A stretch of DNA of 64,000 nucleotides, taken from assembly GCA_016933695.1 (NCBI GenBank), contig JAFGAL010000015.1, positions 1-64,000 on the forward strand, given 5' to 3'. The notes under the pieces were generated by a model. The model had not been told where the DNA came from. It searched no databases and saw only the letters and a list, made by a program, of their open reading frames with translations. Positions within the stretch are counted from its first letter, which is position 1. The number at the start of each line of letters is the position of its first letter. Shown piece by piece: positions 25,983 through 36,797 of the stretch. The DNA comes from Candidatus Zixiibacteriota bacterium. Its GTDB lineage: Bacteria; Zixibacteria; MSB-5A5; GN15; PGXB01. The position numbers and the translations under genes are program-made.

Positions 25983-27929
25983 ATGAATTGCATGTATCCA
26001 AAACTGTCTGAGCCGGGTCGAATCGGCAATCTGGTGATTAAAAACCGGGTTGTCAAAGCCCCTCAGTCAACAGGTATGAGTAATATCGATGGAAGTGTTT
26101 CGGAACGTCTGGTTCGCCATTATCGTGAATTGGCGCGCGGCGGAACCGGTTTGATTGTGGTTGAATACGCTTTTGTCGACAATATCGCCAGCAAATCGGC
26201 CCATTGCCAGCTTGGGATTTCAAATGTCGAACATATTCCCGGTCTGGCCTGGCTGGCTGATGTCATCAAAGACAATGGAGCGCGCGCGGCGATTCAAATC
26301 GAACATTGCGGACGTCAGAAATTCCTGGGAGCGCCGCCGATCAAGTCGGCTTCGGCTATTGCCTGGCCGGCGCTGATGCAACGCGTGGGCCGCAACGCCA
26401 TCCCGGAACCCCTGACAATCGATGAAATTCTGGAAATCGAAGAGGCTTTCGGGCAGGCCGCCCTTCGGGCGGTAATGGCCGGATTCGAGTTGATCGAAAT
26501 CCACGGCGCTCACGGGTATCTCATCACCAATTTCCTCTCCCCTCATACCAACAAACGCGACGATATGTACGGCGGCTCACTGGAAAACCGGATGCGGTTC
26601 CTTCTGGAAATCGTCAACAATATTCGTGGCAAAATCGGCCCGAATTTCCCGCTGACGGTTCGTCTCAGCGGCTCCGACTACGAACCGGACGGGTTCGGCA
26701 TAGAGGAAACCATACAGGTGTGCAAAGTCCTCGAGACCCGAGGTATCGATGCCATTCATGTTTCCGGCGGCGATCACCATCAAATGATTCACCAGGTCAG
26801 CCCGATGGCCGTCAATCGCGGACATAACGTCTGGGCGGCAGAAGCCATCAAAAAAGCAATCTCCATTCCGGTTATCGCATCCGGCTCGATCACCATGCCG
26901 GATTATGCCGAGGAAATTATCGCCACCGGCAAGGGGGATTTCGTGGGGCTGGGACGTCCGCTCTGGGCCGACCAATACTGGACGAAAAAGGCGATCGCTG
27001 GACATCCGGAAGACATTCGCCCCTGCATCCGCTGTAACGAAGGGTGCCTGGAACGCACGTTTTTCCGCTTCCGCGCCGTTACCTGCGGTGTCAATCCGAC
27101 TATCGGGCGTGAAGGCGACCTGCAAATCACTCCCGCCGAGAAACCGAAACGCGTGGTGGTGATCGGTGGCGGCCCCGGCGGGATGGAAGCCGCGCGTGTT
27201 TGCGCCATGCGCGGTCACAAAGTGACGCTGTATGAGAAACGCAAATTGGGCGGCGTTCTGAATGAAGCCTCGGTGCCCGAATTCAAATCCGACATCCGGT
27301 TTTTCCAGCAATACCTGATGACACAAATGAAGAAACTCAAGGTGGGTATAATCGAAAAACAGGCCAAAGTCGATATGTTCGACGGCACCAATTACGACGT
27401 TGCGATTGTCGCGATCGGCGCCAAACCGTCCAAGTTAACTATCCCCGGAATCGATCGGGCCATGGTCTATGAGGCGGTGGATATTCTCAATAACAGCCGC
27501 AATGAAGGTGAAAACGTGGTCGTGATCGGCGGTGGTCTGGTCGGCTCCGAGGTTGCCATGTTTCTCTCGGAACAGGGCAAAAATGTCACGGTCGTGGAAA
27601 TGCTCGATGAAATCATGAGGGATTGCGCCGTCACCGATAAGATCGCCTACTCCGAACGAATCGCCGATGACAGGATCAAAATTATCACCTCGTATAAACT
27701 GGATGAAATCAGGGAACACAGTGTCATCATCGTCGACAAGGCCGGTCGCCGGTGTGAACTGGAAGCCGACATGGTCGTCATGGCCGTCGGGTACTCCGCC
27801 CAGCATGAGCTGTACAGCCAGCTGAAGAAGGAAACCGAAATGGAAGTGTACGCCATCGGCGACTGCGTGGTGCCGGGCAAGATCTATGACGCCATTCATA
27901 CGGCATATAAAATGGCGATTCAAATATAG
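25983..27929 (+). CDS. NADH:flavin oxidoreductase (2,4-dienoyl-CoA reductase / 2-enoate reductase family)
   Basis: A 648-residue iron-sulfur flavoprotein. Residues 1-340 form an Old Yellow Enzyme barrel (ELIEIHGAHGYLITNFLSP, then TNKRDDMYGGSLENRMRF). A C-x2-C-x3-C-x12-C cluster (CIRCNEGC...TCGVNP) binds 4Fe-4S. The C-terminal part has two dinucleotide-binding folds (VVVIGGGPGGMEAARV; NVVVIGGGLVGSEVAMFL). This layout fits FadH and clostridial 2-enoate reductases, which reduce conjugated double bonds of acyl-CoAs or free enoates. It is followed 33 bases later by butyrate kinase, which points to short-chain fatty acid metabolism. Substrate cannot be told from sequence. Confidence 0.92.
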   Translation: MNCMYPKLSEPGRIGNLVIKNRVVKAPQSTGMSNIDGSVSERLVRHYRELARGGTGLIVVEYAFVDNIASKSAHCQLGISNVEHIPGLAWLADVIKDNGARAAIQIEHCGRQKFLGAPPIKSASAIAWPALMQRVGRNAIPEPLTIDEILEIEEAFGQAALRAVMAGFELIEIHGAHGYLITNFLSPHTNKRDDMYGGSLENRMRFLLEIVNNIRGKIGPNFPLTVRLSGSDYEPDGFGIEETIQVCKVLETRGIDAIHVSGGDHHQMIHQVSPMAVNRGHNVWAAEAIKKAISIPVIASGSITMPDYAEEIIATGKGDFVGLGRPLWADQYWTKKAIAGHPEDIRPCIRCNEGCLERTFFRFRAVTCGVNPTIGREGDLQITPAEKPKRVVVIGGGPGGMEAARVCAMRGHKVTLYEKRKLGGVLNEASVPEFKSDIRFFQQYLMTQMKKLKVGIIEKQAKVDMFDGTNYDVAIVAIGAKPSKLTIPGIDRAMVYEAVDILNNSRNEGENVVVIGGGLVGSEVAMFLSEQGKNVTVVEMLDEIMRDCAVTDKIAYSERIADDRIKIITSYKLDEIREHSVIIVDKAGRRCELEADMVVMAVGYSAQHELYSQLKKETEMEVYAIGDCVVPGKIYDAIHTAYKMAIQI

Positions 27930-27962
27930 GATTATGCTGACAGAACCGACAAGAGGACAACC

Positions 27963-29030
27963 ATGGAAAAGAACATACTGGTAATCAATCCCGGATCGAC
28001 ATCAACGAAAATCGCCATGTATAAGAATGAACAACCGGTTTTCTCGGAGGAGATTTCACACCGCGCTGAGGATTTGGCGAAATTCGAGAGCATCATGGAT
28101 CAACAGGAATTTCGTGAAGGCCTGATCATTTCTGCCCTCCAAAAGGCCGGTTATCACATAAACGACATCGACTGCATCATCGCGCGCGGCGGGGCGCTGC
28201 GCCCCCTCCCGAGCGGGACGTATCGTATTAACGATCATATGCTCTACGATCTCAAAGAAGGCGTCTACGGTCTGCATGCGTCGAACCTGGGTGCGGTACT
28301 GGCCCGTCGTATCGCCGATACAATTAAAGTGGACGCATTCATTGTCGACCCGATCACGGTAACGGAACTGGAAGATATCGCCAAGTTATCCGGACTTCCC
28401 GATATCGAACGCGTGAGTATTTTCCACGCCTTGAACCAGAAAGCGGTCGCTCGTCTGGCCGCCAGAGACCTGGGCAAACGATATGCGGATTGCCGGTTTA
28501 TTGTCGCCCATCTCGGGGGCGGTATTTCGGTGGGAGTGCATAAATACGGCCGGGTGGTCGATGTCAACAACGCTCTGAACGGTGACGGCCCGTTCGCGCC
28601 CACGCGCTCGGGACATTTGCCGGTCTGGAGTCTGGTTGAGCTGGCGTTCTCCGGAAAATACACGGAACGGCAGTTGAAGGAAAAAATCTGGAGTAACGGC
28701 GGCGTGACGGCATACCTGGGCACCAGCGACATGCGAGAGGTCAAGGAACGCATCAAACAGGGCGACCAAAAAGCCCGGCTGGTGTATGAGGCCATGGCCT
28801 ACCAGGTCGCCAAGGAAATCGGCGCATTTTCGGCGGTACTCGAAGGCAAGGTCGACGCGATCGTGCTGTCGGGAGGATTGGCCAGAGATGAGGAGTTTGT
28901 CGGGTTAATCAAAAAACAGGTGGGATTTATCGCAGATTTTATGATATACCCGGGTAGTGATGAAATGCGGGCGCTTGATATGGGGGCCGTGCGAGTATTA
29001 ATCGGTGAAGAAGAGGCCAAAGAATACTGA
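27963..29030 (+). CDS. buk: Butyrate kinase
   Basis: ASKHA-fold acyl kinase that interconverts butyryl phosphate plus ADP with butyrate plus ATP. The 355-residue product opens VINPGSTSTKIAMY, has IIARGGALRPLPSGTY, ASNLGAVLARRIA, FIVDPITVTEL, the HALNQKAVAR segment and VAHLGGGISVGVHK, all typical of Buk (acetate kinase is longer with other motifs). It directly follows the enoate-reductase-like gene. The usual partner phosphotransbutyrylase (ptb) is not in the window, so it must be elsewhere or replaced. The ribosome site is AGAGGA, 5 bases from the ATG. Confidence 0.95.
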   Translation: MEKNILVINPGSTSTKIAMYKNEQPVFSEEISHRAEDLAKFESIMDQQEFREGLIISALQKAGYHINDIDCIIARGGALRPLPSGTYRINDHMLYDLKEGVYGLHASNLGAVLARRIADTIKVDAFIVDPITVTELEDIAKLSGLPDIERVSIFHALNQKAVARLAARDLGKRYADCRFIVAHLGGGISVGVHKYGRVVDVNNALNGDGPFAPTRSGHLPVWSLVELAFSGKYTERQLKEKIWSNGGVTAYLGTSDMREVKERIKQGDQKARLVYEAMAYQVAKEIGAFSAVLEGKVDAIVLSGGLARDEEFVGLIKKQVGFIADFMIYPGSDEMRALDMGAVRVLIGEEEAKEY

Positions 29031-29098
29031 AGCAGCGGGCGATTATCGCTCAGATTTCCGGTATTTGAAAAAATGGACATCGTGACCGGTTAAAGTAC

Positions 29099-29127
29099 TT
29101 GACTCTTGATGAAATCCGCTATATAAA
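29099..29127 (+). promoter_or_regulatory. Sigma-70 promoter of the methylmalonyl-CoA mutase operon
   Basis: TTGACT (29099-29104), a 17-base spacer and TATAAA (29122-29127); 5 of 6 matches in both boxes. Start expected near 29134, giving a leader of about 53 bases before mutA. Confidence 0.75.
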
Positions 29128-29186
29128 GACGCTTGTTAAAAACGTTTAGTATGTATTATGAATGAAAATAGTTGGGAATAAAAACC

Positions 29187-31358
29187 ATGTCATCGGAGAA
29201 TAAAACACGGCCGCACTCCAAAGCGGATTCAGGAAGGCTTTTTGAAGAGTTTCCGCCTTCCGATCCGGCGCAGTGGCGAGCCGAGGTTGACCGTCTGCTC
29301 AAGGGCGTGCCGTATGAAAAACGGATGCTGACCAATACCCCCGAGGGAATCATTTTACAACCGATCTACCGGCGTGAGGATAGTGCGGATATTCCGCATA
29401 TCCACGCCCTGCCCGGTTTTTCACCGTTTCACCGTGGCGGCCATGCCGTCAAAAACGGCGGCAACACCTGGGAAATCGCTCAGGAGACATCAGGCCTTAC
29501 GCCGCAGGCGGTCAATGCCGAGCTTCGTCATGATCTGAAATGCGGTCAGACCGCAATCAATCTGATACTTGATCGTGCCTCTCGCCTGGGATTCGATCCC
29601 GATCAGGCACAAACGGAAATGGTCGGCGCGGACGGAGTTTCCATATCTTCAGCGAGAGAACTTGCGGTTGCACTGGCGGGAATCGATATCCAGCAGACAC
29701 CGGTGTACATTCATGCCGGCAACTGCGCCCTCCCCTATTTGGGTTTTCTGCTGGCTGTCGTAAAGGAACAGAAAGCCGATCCGACGGATCTTCGCGGAGC
29801 AGTGGCAATCGATCCGCTGGGAGAACTGGTTGCCTGCGGATCGATACGTGAGTCGCTGACGGAATCGTACGACGACATGGCGCGCCTGACGGCCTGGGCA
29901 TCCGAACACGCGCCGCAACTCGGAACGATCTGGATACATGCCGGGCGGTATCATGACGGCGGTGCGAGTGCCGTGCAGGAACTGGCCTTTGCGCTGGCGA
30001 CCGGAGTGGCGTATTTGCGTGAAATGGACAAGCGCAATCTGGCGCTCGAAACCGTCGTTCCAAGAATGCGATTCAGTTTCGCGGTCGGCACGCACTTTTT
30101 TATGGAAGTTGCCAAACTCCGGGCGGCGCGCCTGCTCTGGAACCGGATTTTGGAATCCTGCGATATCACCGAGTCGGTACGGGCGATGTGGATGCATGTC
30201 CGGACATCACGTCAGACCAAGACGACCTATGATCCGCATGTGAATCTTCTGCGGGCCACCACCGAAGCCTTCTCCGGCATCGTTGGCGGAGCCGACAGCC
30301 TGCACGTGGCGCCGTTCGATGAGCAGGTACATCAGCCTGACGATTTTTCTCGACGGATTGCACGCAATATGCAAAACGTCCTCAAAGACGAATCGCATCT
30401 CAGCCAGATCATCGACCCCGCCGGCGGATCATGGTATGTCGAGCGCCTGACCGCCGATCTGGCCGAAGCCGCCTGGAAACTGCTTCAGGATGTCGAGACT
30501 CGCGGCGGGATGTTTGCCGCTCTTCAAGAGGGATTTCCACAGGCGGAGATTGCGGCGGTTTACGAAAAACGTGCAGATGACTTTGCCAGCCGGAAAACCG
30601 TCATGGTGGGAATCAATAATTACCCCAACCTCACCGAACGCAAATTGAATGATCATGTCATCGACCGGGCCGATTTTCTCGACAAACGCTCAAGAGCAAT
30701 CCAAGCGGTTCGAACCGGCGGCGATCATCAGTCGGCCGTCACCGTTTTGCAGAAACTCACCGATTTGCTCGATGCCGATCAGGATGCTATCGTGTCGGCA
30801 GTCATCGATGCCGCCGCGTATGGCGCAACGCTCGGTGAAATCCACAAGACGCTTCATGCGAACAGCAAACCGGCACCGACCGTAACGCCTATCCCGGTTC
30901 GTCGCCTGGCCGAACCGTTGGAGAAACTTCGCAGGGCGATAGAAACCAAACGCGTCGAATCCGGCGGGATGAAAGTGTATCTGGCGACTCTGGGACCGGT
31001 CGGGAAATACATGCCCAGGCTGGATTTCGCCGCGAGTTTTTTCGAAATCGGCGGATTCGAAGTCATCCGTACCATGGGGCACGACACCCCGGAGGAAGCC
31101 GCCCAAAAGGCCCTCGATGCCAAGGCGAACATTGTGGTCATTTGCGGACGGGACGATGATTACACCACCGGCGCCCCGGCGGTCGCACGAAAAATAAAAG
31201 CGGCCAACGCCAGTGCCAAAGTGGTTCTGGCAGGACTTCCGGACGAGGAAACCCGCCGGGCGTTCACCGAAGCCGGAGTGGATGAGTTTATTCATATCAA
31301 ATCCAATCTGCTGAAAACACTTCAGGGTTTTGCCGCCGGATTGGGGGTGTCATCATGA
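29187..31358 (+). CDS. mutA: Methylmalonyl-CoA mutase small (beta, MutA) subunit
   Basis: Non-catalytic subunit of heterodimeric adenosylcobalamin-dependent methylmalonyl-CoA mutase. The 723-residue protein has the TIM-barrel part ([46 protein letters not shown]-like segments) and a C-terminal flavodoxin-like B12 fold, [18 protein letters not shown], which lacks the DxHxxG cobalamin histidine found in the large subunit. That is typical of MutA. ATG at 29187 is chosen over an in-frame TTG at 29172; the ribosome site is weak (GGGA). It overlaps mutB by 4 bases and is preceded by a good promoter. Confidence 0.93.
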   Translation: MSSENKTRPHSKADSGRLFEEFPPSDPAQWRAEVDRLLKGVPYEKRMLTNTPEGIILQPIYRREDSADIPHIHALPGFSPFHRGGHAVKNGGNTWEIAQETSGLTPQAVNAELRHDLKCGQTAINLILDRASRLGFDPDQAQTEMVGADGVSISSARELAVALAGIDIQQTPVYIHAGNCALPYLGFLLAVVKEQKADPTDLRGAVAIDPLGELVACGSIRESLTESYDDMARLTAWASEHAPQLGTIWIHAGRYHDGGASAVQELAFALATGVAYLREMDKRNLALETVVPRMRFSFAVGTHFFMEVAKLRAARLLWNRILESCDITESVRAMWMHVRTSRQTKTTYDPHVNLLRATTEAFSGIVGGADSLHVAPFDEQVHQPDDFSRRIARNMQNVLKDESHLSQIIDPAGGSWYVERLTADLAEAAWKLLQDVETRGGMFAALQEGFPQAEIAAVYEKRADDFASRKTVMVGINNYPNLTERKLNDHVIDRADFLDKRSRAIQAVRTGGDHQSAVTVLQKLTDLLDADQDAIVSAVIDAAAYGATLGEIHKTLHANSKPAPTVTPIPVRRLAEPLEKLRRAIETKRVESGGMKVYLATLGPVGKYMPRLDFAASFFEIGGFEVIRTMGHDTPEEAAQKALDAKANIVVICGRDDDYTTGAPAVARKIKAANASAKVVLAGLPDEETRRAFTEAGVDEFIHIKSNLLKTLQGFAAGLGVSS

Positions 31359-33532
31359 GTCGCATACCGAATTTGAATGATATAAAGCTGGAATCGGTCA
31401 AACCCGAAACCAACTATGAAACCTGGAAAAACCGTGTCGAGGCCGAAACCGGCCAAAAAGCGGAAGATCTGATCTGGCACACGATGGAACAGATCGATGT
31501 CAAACCACTCTATACGGAAGAAGATATTACGAACTTCGAGCATCTGGGCTATACTGCCGGTCTTCCCCCGTTTTTACGCGGTCCGTACGCCAGTATGTAT
31601 GTTATCCGTCCCTGGACGGTGCGGCAGTATGCCGGATTCTCCACCGCCGAGGAGTCAAACGCGTTCTATCGCCGCAATCTCGCCGCCGGACAGAAAGGCC
31701 TGTCCGTGGCCTTCGACCTTGCCACTCATCGCGGCTATGATTCCGATCACCCGCGTGTGATCGGGGATGTCGGCAAAGCGGGCGTGGCGGTCGATTCCAT
31801 TCTGGACATGGAGATTCTATTCAGCGGCATTCCACTCGACAAGATGTCGGTCTCGATGACCATGAACGGCGCGGTGCTTCCGGTCCTGGCGTTTTATATC
31901 GTCGCCGCTCTCGAACAGGGCGCTGAGATGAAAGATCTCGCGGGGACGATCCAGAACGACATTCTCAAAGAATATATGGTGCGCAATACTTATATCTATC
32001 CCCCGGTCGGGTCGATGCGCATTATCGGTGATATTATCGCGTTCACGGCGAAGCATATGCCAAAGTTCAACAGCATATCCATTTCCGGTTATCACATGCA
32101 GGAGGCGGGCGCGACCGCCGATCTGGAAATGGCCTATACTCTGTCCGATGGGCTGGAATACGTTCGCACCGGATTGAAGGCCGGACTGACTATCGATGAA
32201 TTCGCCCCCCGACTGTCGTTTTTTTGGGGAATCGGCATGAATTATTTCATGGAGATCGCCAAGATGCGCGCGGCGCGGATGATCTGGGCGAAACTGATGA
32301 AGCAGTTCAATCCAAAGAATCCGAAATCGATGATGTTGCGGACGCATTCGCAAACCTCCGGGTGGAGCCTGACCGAACAGGATCCGTTTAACAACGTCAC
32401 GCGAACCTGTATCGAAGCGATGGCGGCGGCACTGGGACACACCCAGAGCCTGCACACCAATGCTCTTGATGAAGCAATCGCTTTGCCGACCGATTTCAGC
32501 GCGCGCATCGCCCGCAATACTCAGTTGTATCTGCAGGATGAAACGCAGATCTGCCGGGTAATCGATCCCTGGGGCGGTTCGTATTATGTCGAAGCCCTGA
32601 CCGATGCGCTAGCCCATAAGGCCTGGGCGCATATTCAGGAAGTCGAACGGTTAGGCGGTATGGCCAAAGCCATCGAAGCCGGTTTGCCGAAAATGCGAAT
32701 TGAGGAGGCCGCGGCCCGACGTCAGGCGCATATCGATTCCGGCGCGGAAACCATTATCGGAGTCAATCGTTATCGGCTTGACAAAGAGGAGCCGATTGAC
32801 ATTCTTGAGGTTGACAACCAGGTAGTGCGGCAACAACAATTGGCACGGCTGGAGAAGCTGCGCCGGCAACGTGATGATGCCGCGGTGACTCAAGCGTTGG
32901 CGGCGCTGACCCAATCCGCCAAAAGCGGTGAAGGCAATTTGCTGGAGCTGTCAATACGGGCGGCACAGGCGCGCGCGACGCTGGGAGAAATCAGCGATGC
33001 ACTGGAGAACGTGTGGGGGCGTCACAAAGCGGAAACAAAGACCATTTCCGGAATATACAGCAGCGAGTACATGAAATCTGACACGATCGTCGAAGTTCGG
33101 CGTTTAACCGATGAGTTCGCGGCCAAAGAAGGCCGCCGTCCCCGAATCCTGATCGCCAAAATGGGTCAGGACGGTCACGATCGCGGGGCCAAAGTCATTG
33201 CCACCGCATTTGCCGATCTCGGCTTCGATGTCGATGTCGGGCCATTGTTTCAGACCCCGGAGGAAACCGCGCGACAGGCGGTGGAAAACGACGTCCATGT
33301 CATCGGCATGAGTTCTCTGGCAGCCGGACACAAAACCCTTCTGCCGGCGCTGGTCGCGGAGTTGAAAAAACTCGGCCGCGCGGATATCATGGTGGTTATC
33401 GGCGGTGTCATCCCCGCCCAGGATTACCAGTTCCTGTACGATCATGGCGCCAGTGCCATTTTCGGACCGGGCACGGTCATTCCGGTGGCCGCAAAGAACA
33501 TTCTGAAACAGTTGCTGGGAGACACAGAGTAA
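31355..33532 (+). CDS. mutB: Methylmalonyl-CoA mutase large (alpha, catalytic) subunit
   Basis: Adenosylcobalamin enzyme that interconverts (R)-methylmalonyl-CoA and succinyl-CoA. The 725-residue chain shows [61 protein letters not shown] and the cobalamin-binding [13 protein letters not shown] with His608 as lower cobalt ligand, followed by [10 protein letters not shown] and VVIGGVIP. Its ATG overlaps the mutA stop (ATGA), so the two subunits are translationally coupled. The chaperone gene meaB follows 16 bases later and the Na+-pumping decarboxylase genes come next. Confidence 0.97.
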   Translation: MSRIPNLNDIKLESVKPETNYETWKNRVEAETGQKAEDLIWHTMEQIDVKPLYTEEDITNFEHLGYTAGLPPFLRGPYASMYVIRPWTVRQYAGFSTAEESNAFYRRNLAAGQKGLSVAFDLATHRGYDSDHPRVIGDVGKAGVAVDSILDMEILFSGIPLDKMSVSMTMNGAVLPVLAFYIVAALEQGAEMKDLAGTIQNDILKEYMVRNTYIYPPVGSMRIIGDIIAFTAKHMPKFNSISISGYHMQEAGATADLEMAYTLSDGLEYVRTGLKAGLTIDEFAPRLSFFWGIGMNYFMEIAKMRAARMIWAKLMKQFNPKNPKSMMLRTHSQTSGWSLTEQDPFNNVTRTCIEAMAAALGHTQSLHTNALDEAIALPTDFSARIARNTQLYLQDETQICRVIDPWGGSYYVEALTDALAHKAWAHIQEVERLGGMAKAIEAGLPKMRIEEAAARRQAHIDSGAETIIGVNRYRLDKEEPIDILEVDNQVVRQQQLARLEKLRRQRDDAAVTQALAALTQSAKSGEGNLLELSIRAAQARATLGEISDALENVWGRHKAETKTISGIYSSEYMKSDTIVEVRRLTDEFAAKEGRRPRILIAKMGQDGHDRGAKVIATAFADLGFDVDVGPLFQTPEETARQAVENDVHVIGMSSLAAGHKTLLPALVAELKKLGRADIMVVIGGVIPAQDYQFLYDHGASAIFGPGTVIPVAAKNILKQLLGDTE

Positions 33533-33548
33533 CCCCTGAGTGAATGTG

Positions 33549-34694
33549 ATGACTGACAAACCGCGAAAGAATAAGTCCCCGGACCCCGATCCCCCGTCGG
33601 CCCTGCATGTCATGCCGGGCATTGAAAGCAGTCATGACGGCATGCCATCGTCGAGTGTGAACAACAATCGCCCCCGGGCGAAGGTGACACCGATGACGAC
33701 CGAGCAGTATGTCGACGGCATTCTCAACGGAGACCGCACCATTATCGGTCGCGCCATCACGCTGGTCGAGTCGAATGCTCTGCCTCATCAGCAACAGGCG
33801 CAGGATGTCCTGCGTCTATTATTGCCATATGCCGGCAAATCGATTCGCGTGGGGATTACGGGTGTTCCCGGTGCCGGCAAGAGCACGTTGATCGAGGCAT
33901 TGGGATGCCGGCTTACCGAACAGGGACATAAGGTCGCGGTGATGGCGGTCGATCCGTCCAGCAGTCTTACCCGGGGCAGTATTCTCGGAGATAAAACGCG
34001 TATGGAGCGTCTGTCGCAGGACAGCAACGCGTTTATTCGTCCCAGCCCCAGTGGCGGGGCACTGGGCGGTGTCACGCGGAAATCCCGTGAAATCATCATT
34101 GTCTTTGAAGCCGCCGGGTACGATGTCGTACTGGTCGAAACGGTCGGTGTCGGGCAGAGTGAAATCGCGGTGCGTTCCCTGGTCGATTTCTTCCTGCTGG
34201 TGCTTATCGCAGGAGCCGGTGATGAACTACAGGGAATCAAGCGTGGCGTTTTTGAACTCGCCGATGCGGTTCTGGTCAATAAGGCCGACGGCGATAACGT
34301 GCAGGCCGCCAGGTTCTCGCGTGAGGAGTACGAACGCGCCCTGCACTATTTGCAACCGGCCACTCAGGGCTGGCTAACCGGCGCGTATACGGCATCGGCG
34401 GCCACCGGTGAGGGTATCGACGACCTGTGGGACGTCATCGAACGATTTCGGGACATCACCGTCGCCAACGGGGAATTCGCCCGCCGTCGGCGGGAACAGG
34501 TCAAGGACTGGTTGCACGGCATGGTGCGGGAACGTCTGCGGGAAACCTTTTACTCCAGCGATGCCGTTACGGCGATATTGCCGAAACTTGAACAGGACGT
34601 CATGAACGGCTCACTGCCGGTCACGCGGGCGGCCTGGCAATTACTGGAGACGTTCGAGGAAGCCGTGAGACGGAATCGGAGGAATGAGCGGTAG
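33549..34694 (+). CDS. meaB: Methylmalonyl-CoA mutase chaperone GTPase MeaB (ArgK family)
   Basis: G3E-type GTPase that loads and protects the cobalamin cofactor of the mutase. The 381-residue product has Walker A GVPGAGKSTLIE, VMAVDPSSSLTRGSILGDKTRM (quoted in part), the FIRPSPSGGALGGV segment, VLVETVGVGQSE and the guanine-specificity NKAD. About 50 N-terminal residues (DKPRKNKSPDPDPP and on) precede the conserved part and make it longer than typical MeaB. The start is uncertain: ATG 33549, GTG 33540, or an internal ATG such as MTTEQYVDGIL near 33693. Location directly after mutAB confirms the role. Confidence 0.93.
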   Translation: MTDKPRKNKSPDPDPPSALHVMPGIESSHDGMPSSSVNNNRPRAKVTPMTTEQYVDGILNGDRTIIGRAITLVESNALPHQQQAQDVLRLLLPYAGKSIRVGITGVPGAGKSTLIEALGCRLTEQGHKVAVMAVDPSSSLTRGSILGDKTRMERLSQDSNAFIRPSPSGGALGGVTRKSREIIIVFEAAGYDVVLVETVGVGQSEIAVRSLVDFFLLVLIAGAGDELQGIKRGVFELADAVLVNKADGDNVQAARFSREEYERALHYLQPATQGWLTGAYTASAATGEGIDDLWDVIERFRDITVANGEFARRRREQVKDWLHGMVRERLRETFYSSDAVTAILPKLEQDVMNGSLPVTRAAWQLLETFEEAVRRNRRNER

Positions 34695-34845
34695 CCGCGG
34701 GGATGGTCTCTTTCCCCTGTTCGGGGAATCTGCGTTTGGGCATGAAACACACCGGTTACTTCAGAGGAATAAACCATTTGTCATATCAATAGATGCAACG
34801 GAAAACAATATAATCGTACACTAGTGTTAATCAGGGTTATGTACC

Positions 34846-36396
34846 ATGGCTGAATCCAAAATAGATCAGTTGCGAAAACGACGAGAATATCTCATCAAAG
34901 GCGGCGGTGACAAGCGCATTGCCAAACAACATGAACTGGGCAAACTCACGGCACGGGAGCGGCTCGCATTGCTTTTCGAAGAAGACACGTTTCGCGAATC
35001 CCTGCTCCACATGAAGCACCGGTGCGCCCATTTCGGGGTGGCCGGCAAGGACTTCCCCGGCGAGGGTGTGGTCACCGGACACGGTCTGGTGGATGGTCGC
35101 CCCGTATATGCCGCCAGTCAGGATTTTACCGTGGCCGGCGGATCGGTCGGTGAAACCACCTCCGAAAAAATCAGACAGGCGATGGATGCGGCGTTGAAAA
35201 CCGGCGATCCGTTCGTCATGATCAACGACAGCGGCGGCGCCCGCATTCAGGAGGGCGTCGATTCGCTTTCCGGATACGGTCACATCTTCTATCGCAATGT
35301 CCTACTCTCCGGCGTCGTACCGCAGATCAGCATCATCGCCGGCCCCTGTGCCGGTGGCGCGGCCTATTCCCCGGCGCTGACCGATTTCATCATACAAGTT
35401 CGTCATGAAGGTCAACTCTATATCACCGGCCCACTCGTTATCAAGCAGGTGACCGGTGAGGATATCTCCGCCGAACAACTCGGCGGCGTGGAAAGCCACG
35501 CGCATTATTCCGGCGTGGTGCATTTCATCGCGGAAAACGACGAAGACGCCATCAATATCACCAGACGGTTGTTATCGTTCCTGCCGAGTAACAACTCCGA
35601 AGACCCGCCGTTCGTGGCGGATTTGCACGACGAGGAAATGATTCCCGATGACAGCATGAACACGATCGTTCCCAACGATTCCCGTGAACCGTACGACATG
35701 CACGAAATCATCTATCGTTTCGTGGACAACGGTGATTTCATGGAAGTGCAGGAACATTTCGCCGAGAACATCATTATCGGTTTCGGGCGTCTGACCGGAT
35801 ACTCGATCGGCATTATCGCCAATCAGCCGATGCACAAGGCCGGTGTCCTCGATATCGATTCCTCGGATAAGGCCTCGCGTTTCATCCGTTTCTGCAATGC
35901 CTTTAATATCCCAATCGTCACGTTCGTTGACGTCCCCGGATTCATGCCGGGTGTCCAGCAGGAGTACGGCGGGATTATCCGTCATGGCGCCAAGATGCTG
36001 TTTGCGTATGCCGCCGCTACCGTTCCGAAACTGACGGTCGTGGTGCGCAAGGCGTACGGCGGGGCGTTTCTTGCGATGTGCTCCAAGAGCATGGGGGCCG
36101 ATCTCCTGTGCGCCTGGCCGACCGCGGAAATTGCGGTCATGGGCGCCGAGGGTGCGGTCAATGTTCTCTATCGCAAGGAAATCGCCGACGCCGACGATCC
36201 CGAATCGGAACGTGCCAAACGACTGGATGAGTACCGAGAGACATTCGCCAATCCGTATTTCGCCGCCAGCCACGGCATGGTCGATGAAATTCTGGAGCCG
36301 AGTGAAACGCGGGCGTATCTGGCCTCCGCACTCGACGTTCTCAAAGCCAAGCGGGAACTGCGGCCGCAGAAGAAACACGGTTTGATTCCACTGTAA
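34846..36396 (+). CDS. mmdA: Methylmalonyl-CoA decarboxylase alpha (carboxyltransferase) subunit
   Basis: Carboxyltransferase of 516 residues that moves carboxyl groups between methylmalonyl-CoA and biotin. Typical marks: MINDSGGARIQEGVDSLSGY, IAGPCAGGAAYSPALTDF, ITGPLVIKQVTGE, FVDVPGFMPGVQQEYGGIIR and VVRKAYGGAFLAM. Alone it cannot be told from propionyl-CoA carboxylase beta, but the next three genes encode the delta, carrier and membrane beta subunits of a Na+-translocating decarboxylase, which settles the assignment. A 151-base gap separates it from meaB. Confidence 0.94.
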   Translation: MAESKIDQLRKRREYLIKGGGDKRIAKQHELGKLTARERLALLFEEDTFRESLLHMKHRCAHFGVAGKDFPGEGVVTGHGLVDGRPVYAASQDFTVAGGSVGETTSEKIRQAMDAALKTGDPFVMINDSGGARIQEGVDSLSGYGHIFYRNVLLSGVVPQISIIAGPCAGGAAYSPALTDFIIQVRHEGQLYITGPLVIKQVTGEDISAEQLGGVESHAHYSGVVHFIAENDEDAINITRRLLSFLPSNNSEDPPFVADLHDEEMIPDDSMNTIVPNDSREPYDMHEIIYRFVDNGDFMEVQEHFAENIIIGFGRLTGYSIGIIANQPMHKAGVLDIDSSDKASRFIRFCNAFNIPIVTFVDVPGFMPGVQQEYGGIIRHGAKMLFAYAAATVPKLTVVVRKAYGGAFLAMCSKSMGADLLCAWPTAEIAVMGAEGAVNVLYRKEIADADDPESERAKRLDEYRETFANPYFAASHGMVDEILEPSETRAYLASALDVLKAKRELRPQKKHGLIPL

Positions 36397-36414
36397 AACG
36401 AAAGGACACGAGAT

Positions 36415-36759
36415 ATGGAAACCTCATTTCGTTTTGGGCTGGAATTTGCGGCAATCGGCATTGTAATCGTGTTCGCCGCCCTGACATTGATTTCAGTCGT
36501 CATCTCACTGGTACGGCGGGCCGATTCCGGCTGGCAAAAGAAAGAAACCGTCCAGTTGGAGGAAGCTCTGACACGCGAGCAGAATATCGACACCACCACG
36601 CTGGTGTTGATATGTGCCGCCGCCGCGACCATGATACAGGGACGATTCTATATTCGTCAGGTCCGCCGGTTACTGCCGCGAGATGCACAGCGCGGCCCCT
36701 GGTCGGCGCAGGGCCGGGCGATTCTGCACGGTTCGCACGTCGTTCCCAAAAAGAGATAA
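36415..36759 (+). CDS. mmdD: Na+-translocating decarboxylase delta/gamma subunit (OadG/MmdD-like)
   Basis: A 114-residue protein with one N-terminal membrane helix (residues about 9-33, FAAIGIVIVFAALTLISVVISLV) followed by a charged, Glu-rich linker. It ends with the conserved tail QRGPWSAQGRAILHGSHVV, seen in OadG/MmdD subunits that hold the carboxyltransferase onto the membrane subunit. The second hydrophobic stretch (TTLVLICAAAATMI) is shorter. It lies 18 bases behind mmdA, in the expected order alpha-delta-carrier-beta. Confidence 0.88.
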   Translation: METSFRFGLEFAAIGIVIVFAALTLISVVISLVRRADSGWQKKETVQLEEALTREQNIDTTTLVLICAAAATMIQGRFYIRQVRRLLPRDAQRGPWSAQGRAILHGSHVVPKKR

Positions 36760-36797
36760 CAGCAATGTGTTCATATGATGGTTTTAGGAGATAATCA

